A stretch of DNA of 22,232 nt, from NCBI GenBank assembly GCA_034003765.1, contig JAVEXZ010000023.1:1-22232 (forward strand), read 5' to 3'. Of this stretch, positions 14,347 through 22,060 are shown in pieces. The notes beneath the pieces were generated by a model that saw only the letters and a program-made list of their open reading frames with translations, was not told the origin of the DNA and did not search any database. This DNA is from JAAZGD01 sp034003765 (GTDB lineage Bacteria; Bacillota; Clostridia; Peptostreptococcales; Anaerovoracaceae). A program made the translations under genes and the position numbers. Numbering within the stretch: position 1 is the first letter of the stretch; the number at the start of each line of letters is the position of its first letter.

Positions 14347-15285
14347 ACCCGCTGAGTCAATATGGCTCAGCTTTTTTAATACCTCATTAAATTCATCTGG
14401 AAGAGGGCTGTCAAACTCCATCCTCTTACCTGTGATAGGATGAGAAAATCCCAGGGTTTTAGCATGAAGCACCTGGGTTTTAACATTTATTGGCCCCTTC
14501 TTTGGGCCATATACTAGATCACCTAACAAAGGATGTTTCTTATAAGCCATATGAACTCGTATCTGATGGGTTCTTCCTGTCTCTAATCTAGCTTCAATAT
14601 ATGTAAAAGAACCAAACCTCTTTATAACTTTATAATGGGTTACTGCCCTTCGACCTCCACTTAACAAGACCTTTTGTTTAAGCCTGTTATTTGGATCTCT
14701 ACCTATCTTCGCATCAATGGTGCCCTCATCTTCTGTAATATTATGGTATACCACTGCATGATAAATTCGAGTTATTGTATGGTCTTCAAGCTGTTTGGCT
14801 AAAGCTTGATGAGCTTTGTCTGTTTTTGCAATCATAAGGAGGCCACTTGTGTCTTTATCAATACGGTGCACAATTCCCGGCCTAATAGTACCGTTAATTG
14901 AGCTTAACCTTCCTTGGCAATGATAAAGAACTCCGTGAACCAAAGTATTTTCGTAATTACCAGGGCCAGGATGAACTACCATTCCTTTTGCTTTATTCAC
15001 CACTAGGAGACTATCATCTTCATAAACAATATCTAAGGGAATATCTTGGCCTTGAATTTCTAACTCCTGGGGAGCTGGAAGGGTTATAGATATTTTATCC
15101 CCTGTGACGACTTTTTCTCTCTTACTCTTAATTGTTCTTTCATTTCTAAGGGCTAGCCCATCTTCCAAAAGTTTCTGAATATAACTTCTTGAAACTTCTG
15201 GCATCAAAACAGAAAGGACCAAATCAACTCGGGTCCCATCAAATTCTTCTTCTATTATAAAGTTAAGTTTTTTTTCCATAGCCAT
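14332..15285 (-). CDS. rluD: RluD-family 23S rRNA pseudouridine synthase
   Basis: This 317-residue enzyme isomerises uridines in ribosomal RNA. An S4 RNA-binding domain lies at the N-terminus (TRVDLVLSVL through DKISITLP, about 18-70). The catalytic domain carries PGIVHRIDKDTSGL with the active-site Asp at about 143, then RRAVTHYKV and ARLETGRTHQIRVHM. The start is uncertain: the frame opens at a TTG (15306), but ATGs at 15285 and 15279 fit family N-termini better. I chose 15285; there is no strong ribosome binding site, and translation is probably coupled to lspA, which it overlaps by 23 bases. It is the last gene of the long minus-strand operon. Exact target uridines cannot be assigned, and YlyB is an equivalent name in Bacillus. 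Confidence 0.93.
   Translation of the reverse strand: MAMEKKLNFIIEEEFDGTRVDLVLSVLMPEVSRSYIQKLLEDGLALRNERTIKSKREKVVTGDKISITLPAPQELEIQGQDIPLDIVYEDDSLLVVNKAKGMVVHPGPGNYENTLVHGVLYHCQGRLSSINGTIRPGIVHRIDKDTSGLLMIAKTDKAHQALAKQLEDHTITRIYHAVVYHNITEDEGTIDAKIGRDPNNRLKQKVLLSGGRRAVTHYKVIKRFGSFTYIEARLETGRTHQIRVHMAYKKHPLLGDLVYGPKKGPINVKTQVLHAKTLGFSHPITGKRMEFDSPLPDEFNEVLKKLSHIDSAGFPKK
14351..14377 (+). terminator. Intrinsic terminator of the zinc-ribbon gene, inside the rluD 3' end
   Basis: GCTGAG (14351-14356) and CTCAGC (14366-14371) pair perfectly around a 9-base loop and are followed by six T residues (14372-14377) on the plus strand. It lies 30 bases after the small gene's stop and within the last codons of the opposite rluD gene, so the two transcripts overlap at their 3' ends. 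Confidence 0.8.
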
Positions 15286-15721
15286 CTTTTTTACCCAACC
15301 ATGCAATGTTCAAAATCAAAAAACCACACCCTACAACCACCCCCATATCGGCAATGTTAAAGACAGGCCAAAACTGAAAGTCGAACATGTCTACAACATA
15401 ACCCAAGCGAATCCTATCTAGTAAATTCCCTAGTCCACCTCCTACAATAAGAGAAGTAGCCAGCAGTAAGCTCCAGTGTTCCTTATGAATATTCCGGACT
15501 AAGAAAACTACTAAAACAATCAAAACTAGGGATGTGACAACAACCAAGCCCCACCTTTGGTCTTGGAAATTCGAAAATGCTGCTCCTGTGTTCCTAACGA
15601 AAGTCAAATAAAAAATCTCATCAAAAATGGGGATAGACTGACCAGGTGCCATATTGATGAGAACAAAGTATTTAGATAGTTGGTCAACAATGAATACACT
15701 AGCTATAATTATATAATACAT
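15263..15721 (-). CDS. lspA: Lipoprotein signal peptidase (signal peptidase II)
   Basis: This 152-residue membrane aspartyl protease cleaves signal peptides from lipidated prolipoproteins. Four membrane segments are visible. The family motifs are present: DQLSKY near the N-terminus, FVRNTGAAFS, GGGLGNLLDRI, GYVVDMFDF with catalytic D111, and FNIADMG with catalytic D125. The start is at 15721, just after divIVA with five bases between; its ribosome binding site is weak (AAAGAG), suggesting coupling. It overlaps rluD, the usual lspA-rluD pair of Firmicutes. Confidence 0.96.
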   Translation of the reverse strand: MYYIIIASVFIVDQLSKYFVLINMAPGQSIPIFDEIFYLTFVRNTGAAFSNFQDQRWGLVVVTSLVLIVLVVFLVRNIHKEHWSLLLATSLIVGGGLGNLLDRIRLGYVVDMFDFQFWPVFNIADMGVVVGCGFLILNIAWLGKKDGYGKKT

Positions 15722-15726
15722 ATTTT

Positions 15727-16323
15727 CTACTCTTTAATTTCACAGGACCCAATAATTAATGTTTTGCTTAGGTCATCACTAGTGCTTGAAGGCTGCCTTA
15801 CTTTATTCGAGCTTTCTTGTTCCGTCAATGTACCCTTCTCTTTTATTCCCAAACCAGCCATGCCAAGTTCTTCAAAAATTTCCAAGCTCAGGGTATCAAA
15901 ACGTTCTAACTCAGATTCTAACAAGTTCTTATATTGGACCTTGAATTTTTTAAATCGGTTGTTTAAGGCTTCATTTTCCTCAGTCAAGCGCTCAACAGCT
16001 TCACGGGCTTCCCTTAAAACTAACTCCGCATCTAATTCAGCATTTTTCAATAAAATCTCGGCCCGTCGCTCTGCAGAGGCAGAGATATCCCCCATTAGAG
16101 TTTTTGCAGCCTCTAGAGTTTCTAAAACTGTATTTTCTGTTCCGCTATAGCGGAGAAGATCTTCCTTAAGCCTCTCCACCTCTAATGTTAACTTCTCATT
16201 TTCTGCCAGTAAACTCTCATAATCAATAGTGATCAGGTCTAAGAATTCATCCACCACATCTTCCTTATAGCCTCTAACGGCTTTGGGGAATTCTTTTTCT
16301 TGAATATCAATAGGAGTTATCAT
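15727..16323 (-). CDS. divIVA: DivIVA-family cell-pole/septum scaffold protein
   Basis: The 198-residue protein begins MITPIDIQEKEFPKAVRGY, matching the N-terminal DivIVA lipid-binding segment (TP-DI, F, R-GY), followed by DEFLDLI and a long coiled coil (about 28-150) rich in E, L and K. DivIVA binds curved membrane at the septum and poles and recruits division and cell-wall factors. The C-terminal tail (about 165-198) is polar and probably disordered. GGAGG overlaps the sepF stop and drives the ATG. SepF ends six bases upstream, whereas ylmG and ylmH usually lie between these genes in Firmicutes. Confidence 0.95.
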   Translation of the reverse strand: MITPIDIQEKEFPKAVRGYKEDVVDEFLDLITIDYESLLAENEKLTLEVERLKEDLLRYSGTENTVLETLEAAKTLMGDISASAERRAEILLKNAELDAELVLREAREAVERLTEENEALNNRFKKFKVQYKNLLESELERFDTLSLEIFEELGMAGLGIKEKGTLTEQESSNKVRQPSSTSDDLSKTLIIGSCEIKE

Positions 16324-16329
16324 AATAAA

Positions 16330-16866
16330 TTACCTCCACAAACTTTTAGGGTTCCCAGCAAAATCGATGGATTTGTGTTCGATATTTGCTGCAATATCAA
16401 CGTTTTCTGGTGCAAAAACAAATATATTATTAGCTATTTTTTGAACATTTCCATTCAAAGCATAGGTTGCTCCACTTAGAAAGTCAAAAATCTTTCTTGC
16501 AGTATCTCCTTCAATTTTCTCCAAATTAATGATTACTGGCTTTCTACTCTTCAAATTATCAACAAGCCTAGGACACTCATCGAAGCTTTTTGGTTCAATT
16601 ACAACAAGCTTAAATGGGTTGGTAGATCCAAAACCTCCAGTCTTGGAACTTTGGCCATAGAGTGGCGGTTTTGAGTCTGTGTTCCCTGATTGCTGTTCTT
16701 TGTTAGAGCTAGCTGTAGGAGTCTGGGATTTAAAATTAGAATTTTGCACTTCAAAAGAATTCTGCTTTTTATGGATTTCTTCCATGGCTTTATTTACTTC
16801 TTCTTCAGGAACATCGTCTATCTCTTCAATGCCAACAAGCTCTTTAAGACTTTTTAAAAAACCCAT
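16330..16866 (-). CDS. sepF: SepF, FtsZ-associated division protein
   Basis: The 178-residue protein has the SepF layout. An N-terminal amphipathic membrane-binding helix (MGFLKSLKELVGI) is followed by an acidic, then Gln/Ser/Asn-rich disordered linker (about 20-80). The C-terminal SepF core comes last: FKLVVIEPKSFDECPRLVDN, KPVIINLEKIEGDTARKIFD, FLSGATYALNG and NIFVFAPENVDI. SepF tethers FtsZ filaments to the membrane and shapes the septum. AGGAGG lies seven bases before the ATG. It lies 11 bases after ylmE, a conserved pairing. Confidence 0.96.
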   Translation of the reverse strand: MGFLKSLKELVGIEEIDDVPEEEVNKAMEEIHKKQNSFEVQNSNFKSQTPTASSNKEQQSGNTDSKPPLYGQSSKTGGFGSTNPFKLVVIEPKSFDECPRLVDNLKSRKPVIINLEKIEGDTARKIFDFLSGATYALNGNVQKIANNIFVFAPENVDIAANIEHKSIDFAGNPKSLWR

Positions 16867-16877
16867 ATGCCTACCTC

Positions 16878-17582
16878 CTAAATGTTTTTGCTATAATCTC
16901 TGGCTCCAAAAATAGCCGTGCCTATACGAACTATGTTCGAACCTTCCTCTATGGCAACCTGGTAATCGTTTGACATACCCATGGATAAAAATTGAAAATC
17001 AAGTTTATCATGTTGAATTTTGCCATACTTATCATAAAGCTCTTTGCCCTCTTTAAAATACTCTCTAACATCCTCAGGCTCATCAGAAAATGGCCCTATA
17101 ACCATAAGTCCTTTTATCACAATATTGGGGCATTTATCTAGAATCTCACCTATTAAACTTTCCGTTTCCTCAGGTGGAATTCCAAATTTTGAGTCCTCCA
17201 TTGCAGAGTTAACCTGAATGAGAATATTCATAGTCTTGCCTATATTTAGGCACCTTCTATTAATTTCTTGGGCTAAGCGAATGCTGTCTACACTATGAAT
17301 CATAAAGACTTTATCTACAATGTATTTTACCTTGTTTGTCTGTAAATGTCCAATTAAATGCCACCTACATGGTTCAATAGAATCATATTTATCTAGAATT
17401 TCCTGAACCTTATTTTCACCTATATCAGTAACCCCCCCAGCAATTGCCTCATTGATTTCTTCTGGAGTTCTAGTCTTGGTTACCGCACACAAAAGCACCT
17501 CATCTTCTTCTCGGCCTGCAGCTTTTGCTAGGCGGTTAATATTGGCCTTTAGCTCGATAATGTTTCCCTCAATATTTTTCAA
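16878..17582 (-). CDS. ylmE: YggS/YlmE family PLP-binding homeostasis protein
   Basis: The 234-residue protein has the alanine-racemase-like barrel of the YggS/YlmE/PROSC family, with the PLP lysine in LLCAVTKT (K36), the GENKVQE block, WHLIGHLQTNK, IHSVDS and, near the end, LSMGMSNDYQVAIEEGSN followed by VRIGTAIFG. These proteins have no known catalytic reaction; they carry PLP and keep vitamin B6 and amino-acid pools balanced. The start is a TTG whose bases overlap the hlyD-like stop (TTGA), with GAGGAAA just upstream, so translation is coupled. Its place directly before sepF is conserved in Gram-positives. Confidence 0.95.
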   Translation of the reverse strand: MKNIEGNIIELKANINRLAKAAGREEDEVLLCAVTKTRTPEEINEAIAGGVTDIGENKVQEILDKYDSIEPCRWHLIGHLQTNKVKYIVDKVFMIHSVDSIRLAQEINRRCLNIGKTMNILIQVNSAMEDSKFGIPPEETESLIGEILDKCPNIVIKGLMVIGPFSDEPEDVREYFKEGKELYDKYGKIQHDKLDFQFLSMGMSNDYQVAIEEGSNIVRIGTAIFGARDYSKNI

Positions 17583-18550
17583 TTTGCTTTCCTCACTAAT
17601 GTATCATAAATATCAACGGTGTTGATTTTGTCCCCTTCTTCATTATAATAGAACTCTACAGCAATGCAACTATCATCTCCATTGCTAGCATAAATACTTA
17701 TGGGGGTAAAAACTTTTTCGCCTTTTTTATTTATAACGTATACTCCAATTTCCTCGTCAATAGATGTTATTGATTCATTGGGAATAATTATTCCCTTATA
17801 GTCACTTGTAAGTACTGTAGCTCCGATTTTTCTACGTTGAGCAAAATCAACATAATAGCGGTTACTAGATAAGATGACCTTCCATCTCTCTCCATCAGCT
17901 ATAATATTATAAACTCTAGCCTTTATATCTCCCTTGGGTAGATAAACAATAACATCTTTGCCTGGCTGATATTTAGATACATCTCCTCGATTAACCCAAG
18001 TCATCAAATACCAAATATCATTCTTGCATATTTTATAGATAGGTTCTTGAGCATATGCAGTTTCCCTTACAAGGTTTTCTTGCTCAATATCAAATTTAAC
18101 AACATCTTCATAGGCCAGAGCCTCCATTGTCTCAGGATTAAAGATTCCCTCATACCCGTCCACATAGTAACTTAGTATTCCAGAAGATTCACTTTGGTAT
18201 GACCCCTGAATAGCCACTCGATTCCCTAGCTGGGTTCTCAAGTCATTATATTTTTCTTGATCAGAAGTCTCAAGAGAGGCGGGAATAAGCTCTAAAACTC
18301 TAGTTCCTTTTCTCACCATTTCATTTTGTTCTAAATAATAATTAATATAGCCCTCGCTTGCAGAAAGATATACCATTTCATCTCTTACAATATAAAAATC
18401 CGCATCATCAGTAACTTGAAAATTACCATATTCTGCGGTTACTGTTTTAGTTAGAACATCGGCAATACCTGGGACCAAATAGATAACAAGGCCCAAACTT
18501 ACCAAAACCCCAATAAAAATAACAAAAATAATATTCCTTTTAAGGTTCAT
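17579..18550 (-). CDS. HlyD-like membrane-anchored protein of the division cluster
   Basis: The 323-residue protein has one N-terminal membrane segment (about 5-27) and a large external part. Residues 65-95 (VYLSASEGYINYYLEQNEMV) resemble the biotinyl-lipoyl-like hairpin entry of HlyD/membrane-fusion proteins. Strand-rich segments follow (YQPGKDVIVYLPKGDIKARV, GIIIPNESITS, IGVYVINKKGEKVF) like the barrel domains of that family. No ABC transporter or outer-membrane partner is present, so classical efflux is doubtful. Similar genes beside ylmE-sepF occur in other Clostridia as I recall, which hints at an envelope or division role. The start at 18550 has GGAG upstream and overlaps trmD by 11 bases; a longer open frame to 18622 is rejected. 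Confidence 0.75.
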   Translation of the reverse strand: MNLKRNIIFVIFIGVLVSLGLVIYLVPGIADVLTKTVTAEYGNFQVTDDADFYIVRDEMVYLSASEGYINYYLEQNEMVRKGTRVLELIPASLETSDQEKYNDLRTQLGNRVAIQGSYQSESSGILSYYVDGYEGIFNPETMEALAYEDVVKFDIEQENLVRETAYAQEPIYKICKNDIWYLMTWVNRGDVSKYQPGKDVIVYLPKGDIKARVYNIIADGERWKVILSSNRYYVDFAQRRKIGATVLTSDYKGIIIPNESITSIDEEIGVYVINKKGEKVFTPISIYASNGDDSCIAVEFYYNEEGDKINTVDIYDTLVRKAN

Positions 18551-19283
18551 TCTGTATTCTCTCCAATAGCTTCTTTTCATCCTTGGATAAAGAGGAAGAT
18601 TTCTCTGCAAGAAAAATCTCAAATAAATCTGGACGTCGTTGTTTGGTCAACCTAAGAGATTGTTCCAACTTCCAAAGTTCAATTAGTTTGTGGTTCCCAT
18701 TCAGAAGAACTTCTGGTACTTTCAAGTCAAGGTATTCTCTGGGCTTTGTATACTGGGGGTATTCAAGAAGTCCCGAGTATATTGATTCATCACACACACT
18801 ATCAGAACAACCAAGCACCTGGGGGATAAAACGGGAGAGGCTATCAATTAATACCATTGCAGGGAGCTCACCTCCTGTTAGTATATAATCTCCAATAGAC
18901 ACTTCCTCTATTTCCCAATAATCAATGATCCTTTGGTCTATGCCTTCATAATGGCCACAAAGGAGGAATATTTCTTCCTCCTGGGCCAGTTCTTCCAAAA
19001 AGTTTTTATTAATTATCTTACCTCTGGGAGAGAGATGTATCAAAGGTTTTCCACAAGCTTCTTTGGCTTTCAAAGCATCAAAAACTGGCTGAGCCAACAA
19101 CACCATTCCAGCACCACCTCCAAATGGTGTGTCATCTGCTTTGTGATGCTTGTCCTTGGAAAAATCTCTTATGTCAATAATCCGAATTTCTAATATGCCC
19201 TTTTCCACTGCCTTTCCCAACATGCTGCTCGTAATAACTGGGGCAAACATTTCCGGAAAAAGAGTTAATACATTTATTATCAT
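18540..19283 (-). CDS. trmD: tRNA (guanine-37-N1)-methyltransferase
   Basis: The 247-residue SPOUT methyltransferase makes m1G37 beside the anticodon, preventing +1 frameshifts. The family opening MIINVLTLFPEMF is present, with DTPFGGGAGMVL, HLSPRGKI, LLCGHYEGIDQR and the knotted SAM site with SIGDYILTGGELPAM. The ATG immediately follows the rimM stop. The usual next gene, rplS (L19), is absent; instead trmD overlaps the hlyD-like gene. Confidence 0.97.
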   Translation of the reverse strand: MIINVLTLFPEMFAPVITSSMLGKAVEKGILEIRIIDIRDFSKDKHHKADDTPFGGGAGMVLLAQPVFDALKAKEACGKPLIHLSPRGKIINKNFLEELAQEEEIFLLCGHYEGIDQRIIDYWEIEEVSIGDYILTGGELPAMVLIDSLSRFIPQVLGCSDSVCDESIYSGLLEYPQYTKPREYLDLKVPEVLLNGNHKLIELWKLEQSLRLTKQRRPDLFEIFLAEKSSSLSKDEKKLLERIQNEP

Positions 19284-19787
19284 TTACAAATCCAGAAGCC
19301 CTTTCGGAGGATCCACCGTGATCCTCTTATTCGCCAAATCAATATCAAGAACAAACTCCTTTACTCCCGGCAAAAGAAAGGTTTTATCATTGCCCTTGAT
19401 TTCATAAAGATCTTGTCCAGGCCCTTTTATAATATCAGATACCAGGCCTAGTTTTTCACCGTTTTTTTGATAAACATCAAGACCCAAAAGGTCCTTGATA
19501 TAATAAGCATCCTCAGGCAGTTCTTCTAAAGCCTCCTGGGGTATATATACAAACTTATTTCGATAAGCTTCAGCCATTTCACGAGAATTAATCTCTTCAA
19601 GTTTTAAAACAACTGTCGTCTTTTGAAGTCTAGATTTTTCTATGAGGAAAAGTTCATTCTCTACAAATATCTCCTTCAAGTCTTCAAAACGCTGAAGATT
19701 TTCTGCAAAGCTGTATATTTTCACTTCACCTTTTAATCCAACAGTATTAACTATCTGTCCGATTTTAATCCTTTTCATATCCTTCAT
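19284..19787 (-). CDS. rimM: Ribosome maturation factor RimM
   Basis: The 167-residue protein assists 16S rRNA processing and assembly of the 30S head through ribosomal protein S19. It has an N-terminal RimM barrel (KIGQIVNTVGLKGEVKIYSF) and a C-terminal PRC-barrel (YYIKDLLGLDVY through FLLPGVKEFVLDIDL). The ATG at 19787 is two bases after the khpA stop. A second ATG three codons on sits too close to AAGGAT to be preferred, so the exact start is slightly uncertain. Order rpsP-khpA-rimM-trmD is standard. Confidence 0.96.
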   Translation of the reverse strand: MKDMKRIKIGQIVNTVGLKGEVKIYSFAENLQRFEDLKEIFVENELFLIEKSRLQKTTVVLKLEEINSREMAEAYRNKFVYIPQEALEELPEDAYYIKDLLGLDVYQKNGEKLGLVSDIIKGPGQDLYEIKGNDKTFLLPGVKEFVLDIDLANKRITVDPPKGLLDL

Positions 19788-19789
19788 AT

Positions 19790-20020
19790 TTACTGTACAA
19801 TCTCCACAACCACCTTTGAATTAGATTTCATGGCGGCAGCTTTAACTACTGTTCTCAGAGCTTTTGCTATACGCCCTTGCTTACCGATTACTTTACCCAT
19901 ATCCTCTGGAGCAACTTTTAGCTCGATAACAATTGCGGATCTCCCGGTTACTTCTCGCACCTCGACAGCATCAGGATTGTCCACCAATGCCTTTGCAATT
20001 ACTTTAACCAATTCCGTCAT
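19790..20020 (-). CDS. khpA: KH-domain RNA-binding protein KhpA
   Basis: The 76-residue protein is a single KH domain: MTELVKVIAKALVDNP, then APEDMGKVIGKQGRIAKALR with the RNA-binding GKQG loop at 46-49. KhpA, with KhpB, binds many transcripts and affects cell size and division in Firmicutes. I chose the ATG at 20020, which matches family N-termini and follows GGTGAG; a GTG three codons earlier is possible. It lies between rpsP and rimM as usual. Confidence 0.95.
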   Translation of the reverse strand: MTELVKVIAKALVDNPDAVEVREVTGRSAIVIELKVAPEDMGKVIGKQGRIAKALRTVVKAAAMKSNSKVVVEIVQ

Positions 20021-20043
20021 TCGTCTCACCGCTTTCTTTCAAA

Positions 20044-20283
20044 TTATAGTATGTCGGTTTTCTTCATTAATGATCGAACCGTTTCTGTTGGCTGGGCTCC
20101 GTTAGAAATCCATTGTTTGGCTTTTTCTCCGTCTATTTTAATTTCAGGCGGTTCTACCATGGGATTGTAAGTACCAATCTCTTCGATAAACTTTCCATCT
20201 CTTGCTCTTCTTGAGTCAGCCACAACTACACGGTAAAAAGGCTTTTTGTTGGACCCCATTCTCTTCAATCTAATTTTAACCAT
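20044..20283 (-). CDS. rpsP: 30S ribosomal protein S16
   Basis: The 79 residues show the S16 pattern: MVKIRLKRMGSNKKPFYRVV, then ADSRRARDGKFIEEIGTYNP and the C-terminal KAKQWISNGAQPTETV block. S16 is an early-binding protein of the 30S body. AGGAGG lies 10 bases before the ATG. It follows ffh by 48 bases and precedes khpA by 23. Confidence 0.98.
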   Translation of the reverse strand: MVKIRLKRMGSNKKPFYRVVVADSRRARDGKFIEEIGTYNPMVEPPEIKIDGEKAKQWISNGAQPTETVRSLMKKTDIL

Positions 20284-20331
20284 TTTTTCTTTTCCTCCTG
20301 TTTTTCTTTTTTTTATATTAAAGGTGAATTG

Positions 20332-21672
20332 CTAAAAGGGCAATCCTCCCCCTTTAAACTTTTTATTCATTTTGCCCCCAGAAAATTGCTTCATCATCTT
20401 TTTAGTTTCTTCGTATCTTTTGATCAAGGTATTGACCCTTGAAACAGGTTGGCCTGATCCTGCAGCAATTCTTTTACGTCTACTTGAATTTAGGACCTTT
20501 GGATCTTTTCTTTCTTCAAAAGTCATGGATAGAATTACTGCTTCCATTTGAGAAAATTCTTTTTCCCCTTCATCTATATCAAAGTTTTTATTTGCATTCT
20601 TATTCATACCTGGAAGTAAATCCATGATTTTAGATAATCCACCCATTTGTTTGACTTGAGCCATTTGTTCCAAAAAATCTTCCAAAGTAAACTCATTTTT
20701 TCTTATTTTCCGCTCTTGCTCTGCCGCTTTTTCGTCATCGAAATTTTCTTGAGCTTTTTCAATAAGGCTTAGCATGTCTCCCATGCCTAAAATACGGCTA
20801 GCCATCCTTTGGGGGTGGAAGGCTTCTAGCCCATCCAGCTTCTCGCTAACCCCGATAAATTTTATGGGCTTTCCCGTAACCCTCTTAGTTGAAAGGGCAG
20901 CTCCACCTCTAGAGTCCCCATCCATCTTAGTCATAATAATGCCATCAATTCCTAGCTTACTATTAAAACCTTCTGCAGCATTTACAGCATCCTGGCCTGT
21001 GAGAGCATCAACTACCAAGAGTATTTCTTGTGGTTTCACGGCCTTTTTTATTTCGCTCAGCTCCTCCATTAAGTCTTGGTCTATCTGTAGACGCCCTGCT
21101 GTATCAACAATCATAACGTTAAAGCCTTTAAGCTCAGCTTCCTTCAAGGCCGCTTTAGCTATCTTTACAGGGTCCTTACTATCCTTTAGGGTAAACACAG
21201 GCACATCAACTTGTTTGCCTACAAGCTCCAATTGATCTATTGCAGCAGGTCGATATACGTCAGCTGCTACCAAAATTGGACGCTTTCCTTCTTTTTTGAG
21301 ATAAGCTGCTAACTTTCCACTAGTTGTTGTTTTTCCTGTTCCTTGAAGGCCTACCATAAGGTATGTGGTAAAGCCTCTTGGGGAATAGGTGAGTTTACTA
21401 TTTGACCCACCCATCAACTCTGTAAGCTGATCATTTACTATTTTTATCATCTGTTGGGCTGGAGTTAGGCTTTCAAGAACCTCTTTGCCCATGCTTTTTT
21501 CTTTTACCGCATCAACAAATTCTTTTACCACCTTAAAGTTTACATCAGCCTCCAAAAGTGCCAATTTAACTTCACGCATAGCATCATTTATATCATTTTC
21601 ACTTAAGATACCTTTGCCTTTTAGTTTTTTGAAAACACCTTGTAGCTTGTCTGATAGTCCTTCAAATGCCAT
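20332..21672 (-). CDS. ffh: Signal recognition particle GTPase Ffh
   Basis: This 446-residue SRP54 homologue binds signal sequences at the ribosome and docks with FtsY. The N domain (1-90) leads to the GTPase domain with the P-loop GLQGTGKTTT (108-117), DTAGR (190-194), and TKMDGDSRGGAALS. The methionine-rich M domain (about 300-446) includes GGLSKIMDLLPGMN and SRRKRIAAGSGQPVSRVN, which binds SRP RNA. The ribosome binding site is GGAAGGAG. It follows ylxM by 14 bases in the usual ylxM-ffh order. No SRP RNA gene is in the window. Confidence 0.98.
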   Translation of the reverse strand: MAFEGLSDKLQGVFKKLKGKGILSENDINDAMREVKLALLEADVNFKVVKEFVDAVKEKSMGKEVLESLTPAQQMIKIVNDQLTELMGGSNSKLTYSPRGFTTYLMVGLQGTGKTTTSGKLAAYLKKEGKRPILVAADVYRPAAIDQLELVGKQVDVPVFTLKDSKDPVKIAKAALKEAELKGFNVMIVDTAGRLQIDQDLMEELSEIKKAVKPQEILLVVDALTGQDAVNAAEGFNSKLGIDGIIMTKMDGDSRGGAALSTKRVTGKPIKFIGVSEKLDGLEAFHPQRMASRILGMGDMLSLIEKAQENFDDEKAAEQERKIRKNEFTLEDFLEQMAQVKQMGGLSKIMDLLPGMNKNANKNFDIDEGEKEFSQMEAVILSMTFEERKDPKVLNSSRRKRIAAGSGQPVSRVNTLIKRYEETKKMMKQFSGGKMNKKFKGGGLPF

Positions 21673-21686
21673 ACATGGGCTCCTTC

Positions 21687-22037
21687 CTATTCAAAGTCTT
21701 CTATTAACTCTTTTATCTTCTTCAAATTATCTTCAAGGTTTTCATGGCCTTGTTTGTTCACAATAATATTTTCCAATGCTTTTTGCAAGTCACAGACCTT
21801 TTTCCTTTGATCTTGAAAGCGCTGAATAAGGCCTAAGCATTTTTCATATTCCGCTAATGACTGTTGGCCTTTTTTCAATGCGTCATGGACACCTTGTCTA
21901 GTTATCCCAAATTCCTCAGCAATTTCTGAAAGGGAAAAGTCTTCTTCATAGTAAAGCTTAATCACATCTTTTTGCCTTTTAGGTAACAGTTCCCCGTAAA
22001 AATCCATTAATAGGCTGTCTCTAAGGGTTTTATCCAT
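21687..22037 (-). CDS. ylxM: YlxM/p13 family HTH protein, SRP-associated
   Basis: The 116-residue protein has a sigma-region-4-like helix-turn-helix (KRQKDVIKLYYEEDFSLSEI, then AEEFGITRQGVHDALKK) followed by a helical tail. In Streptococcus, YlxM binds the SRP RNA and modulates SRP activity; its gene is almost always next to ffh or ftsY, as here. I chose the ATG at 22037, which has AGGAGAGG directly upstream. The frame continues to 22145, but that part covers the promoter and an inverted repeat and has no ribosome binding site. It is the first gene of the long minus-strand operon ending at rluD. Confidence 0.93.
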   Translation of the reverse strand: MDKTLRDSLLMDFYGELLPKRQKDVIKLYYEEDFSLSEIAEEFGITRQGVHDALKKGQQSLAEYEKCLGLIQRFQDQRKKVCDLQKALENIIVNKQGHENLEDNLKKIKELIEDFE

Positions 22038-22060
22038 AGCCTCTCCTCTGTCATGTAAAT

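Noticed and set aside
15680..16150. Plus-strand open frame of 156 codons opposite divIVA and lspA
   Set aside because: It is antisense to two well-recognised genes, rich in Ser and Phe as antisense frames of Glu/Lys-rich coiled coils are, and matches no family.
20774..21235. Plus-strand open frame of 153 codons opposite ffh
   Set aside because: Antisense shadow of the conserved GTPase domain, with no ribosome binding site and low-complexity Ser/Pro composition.
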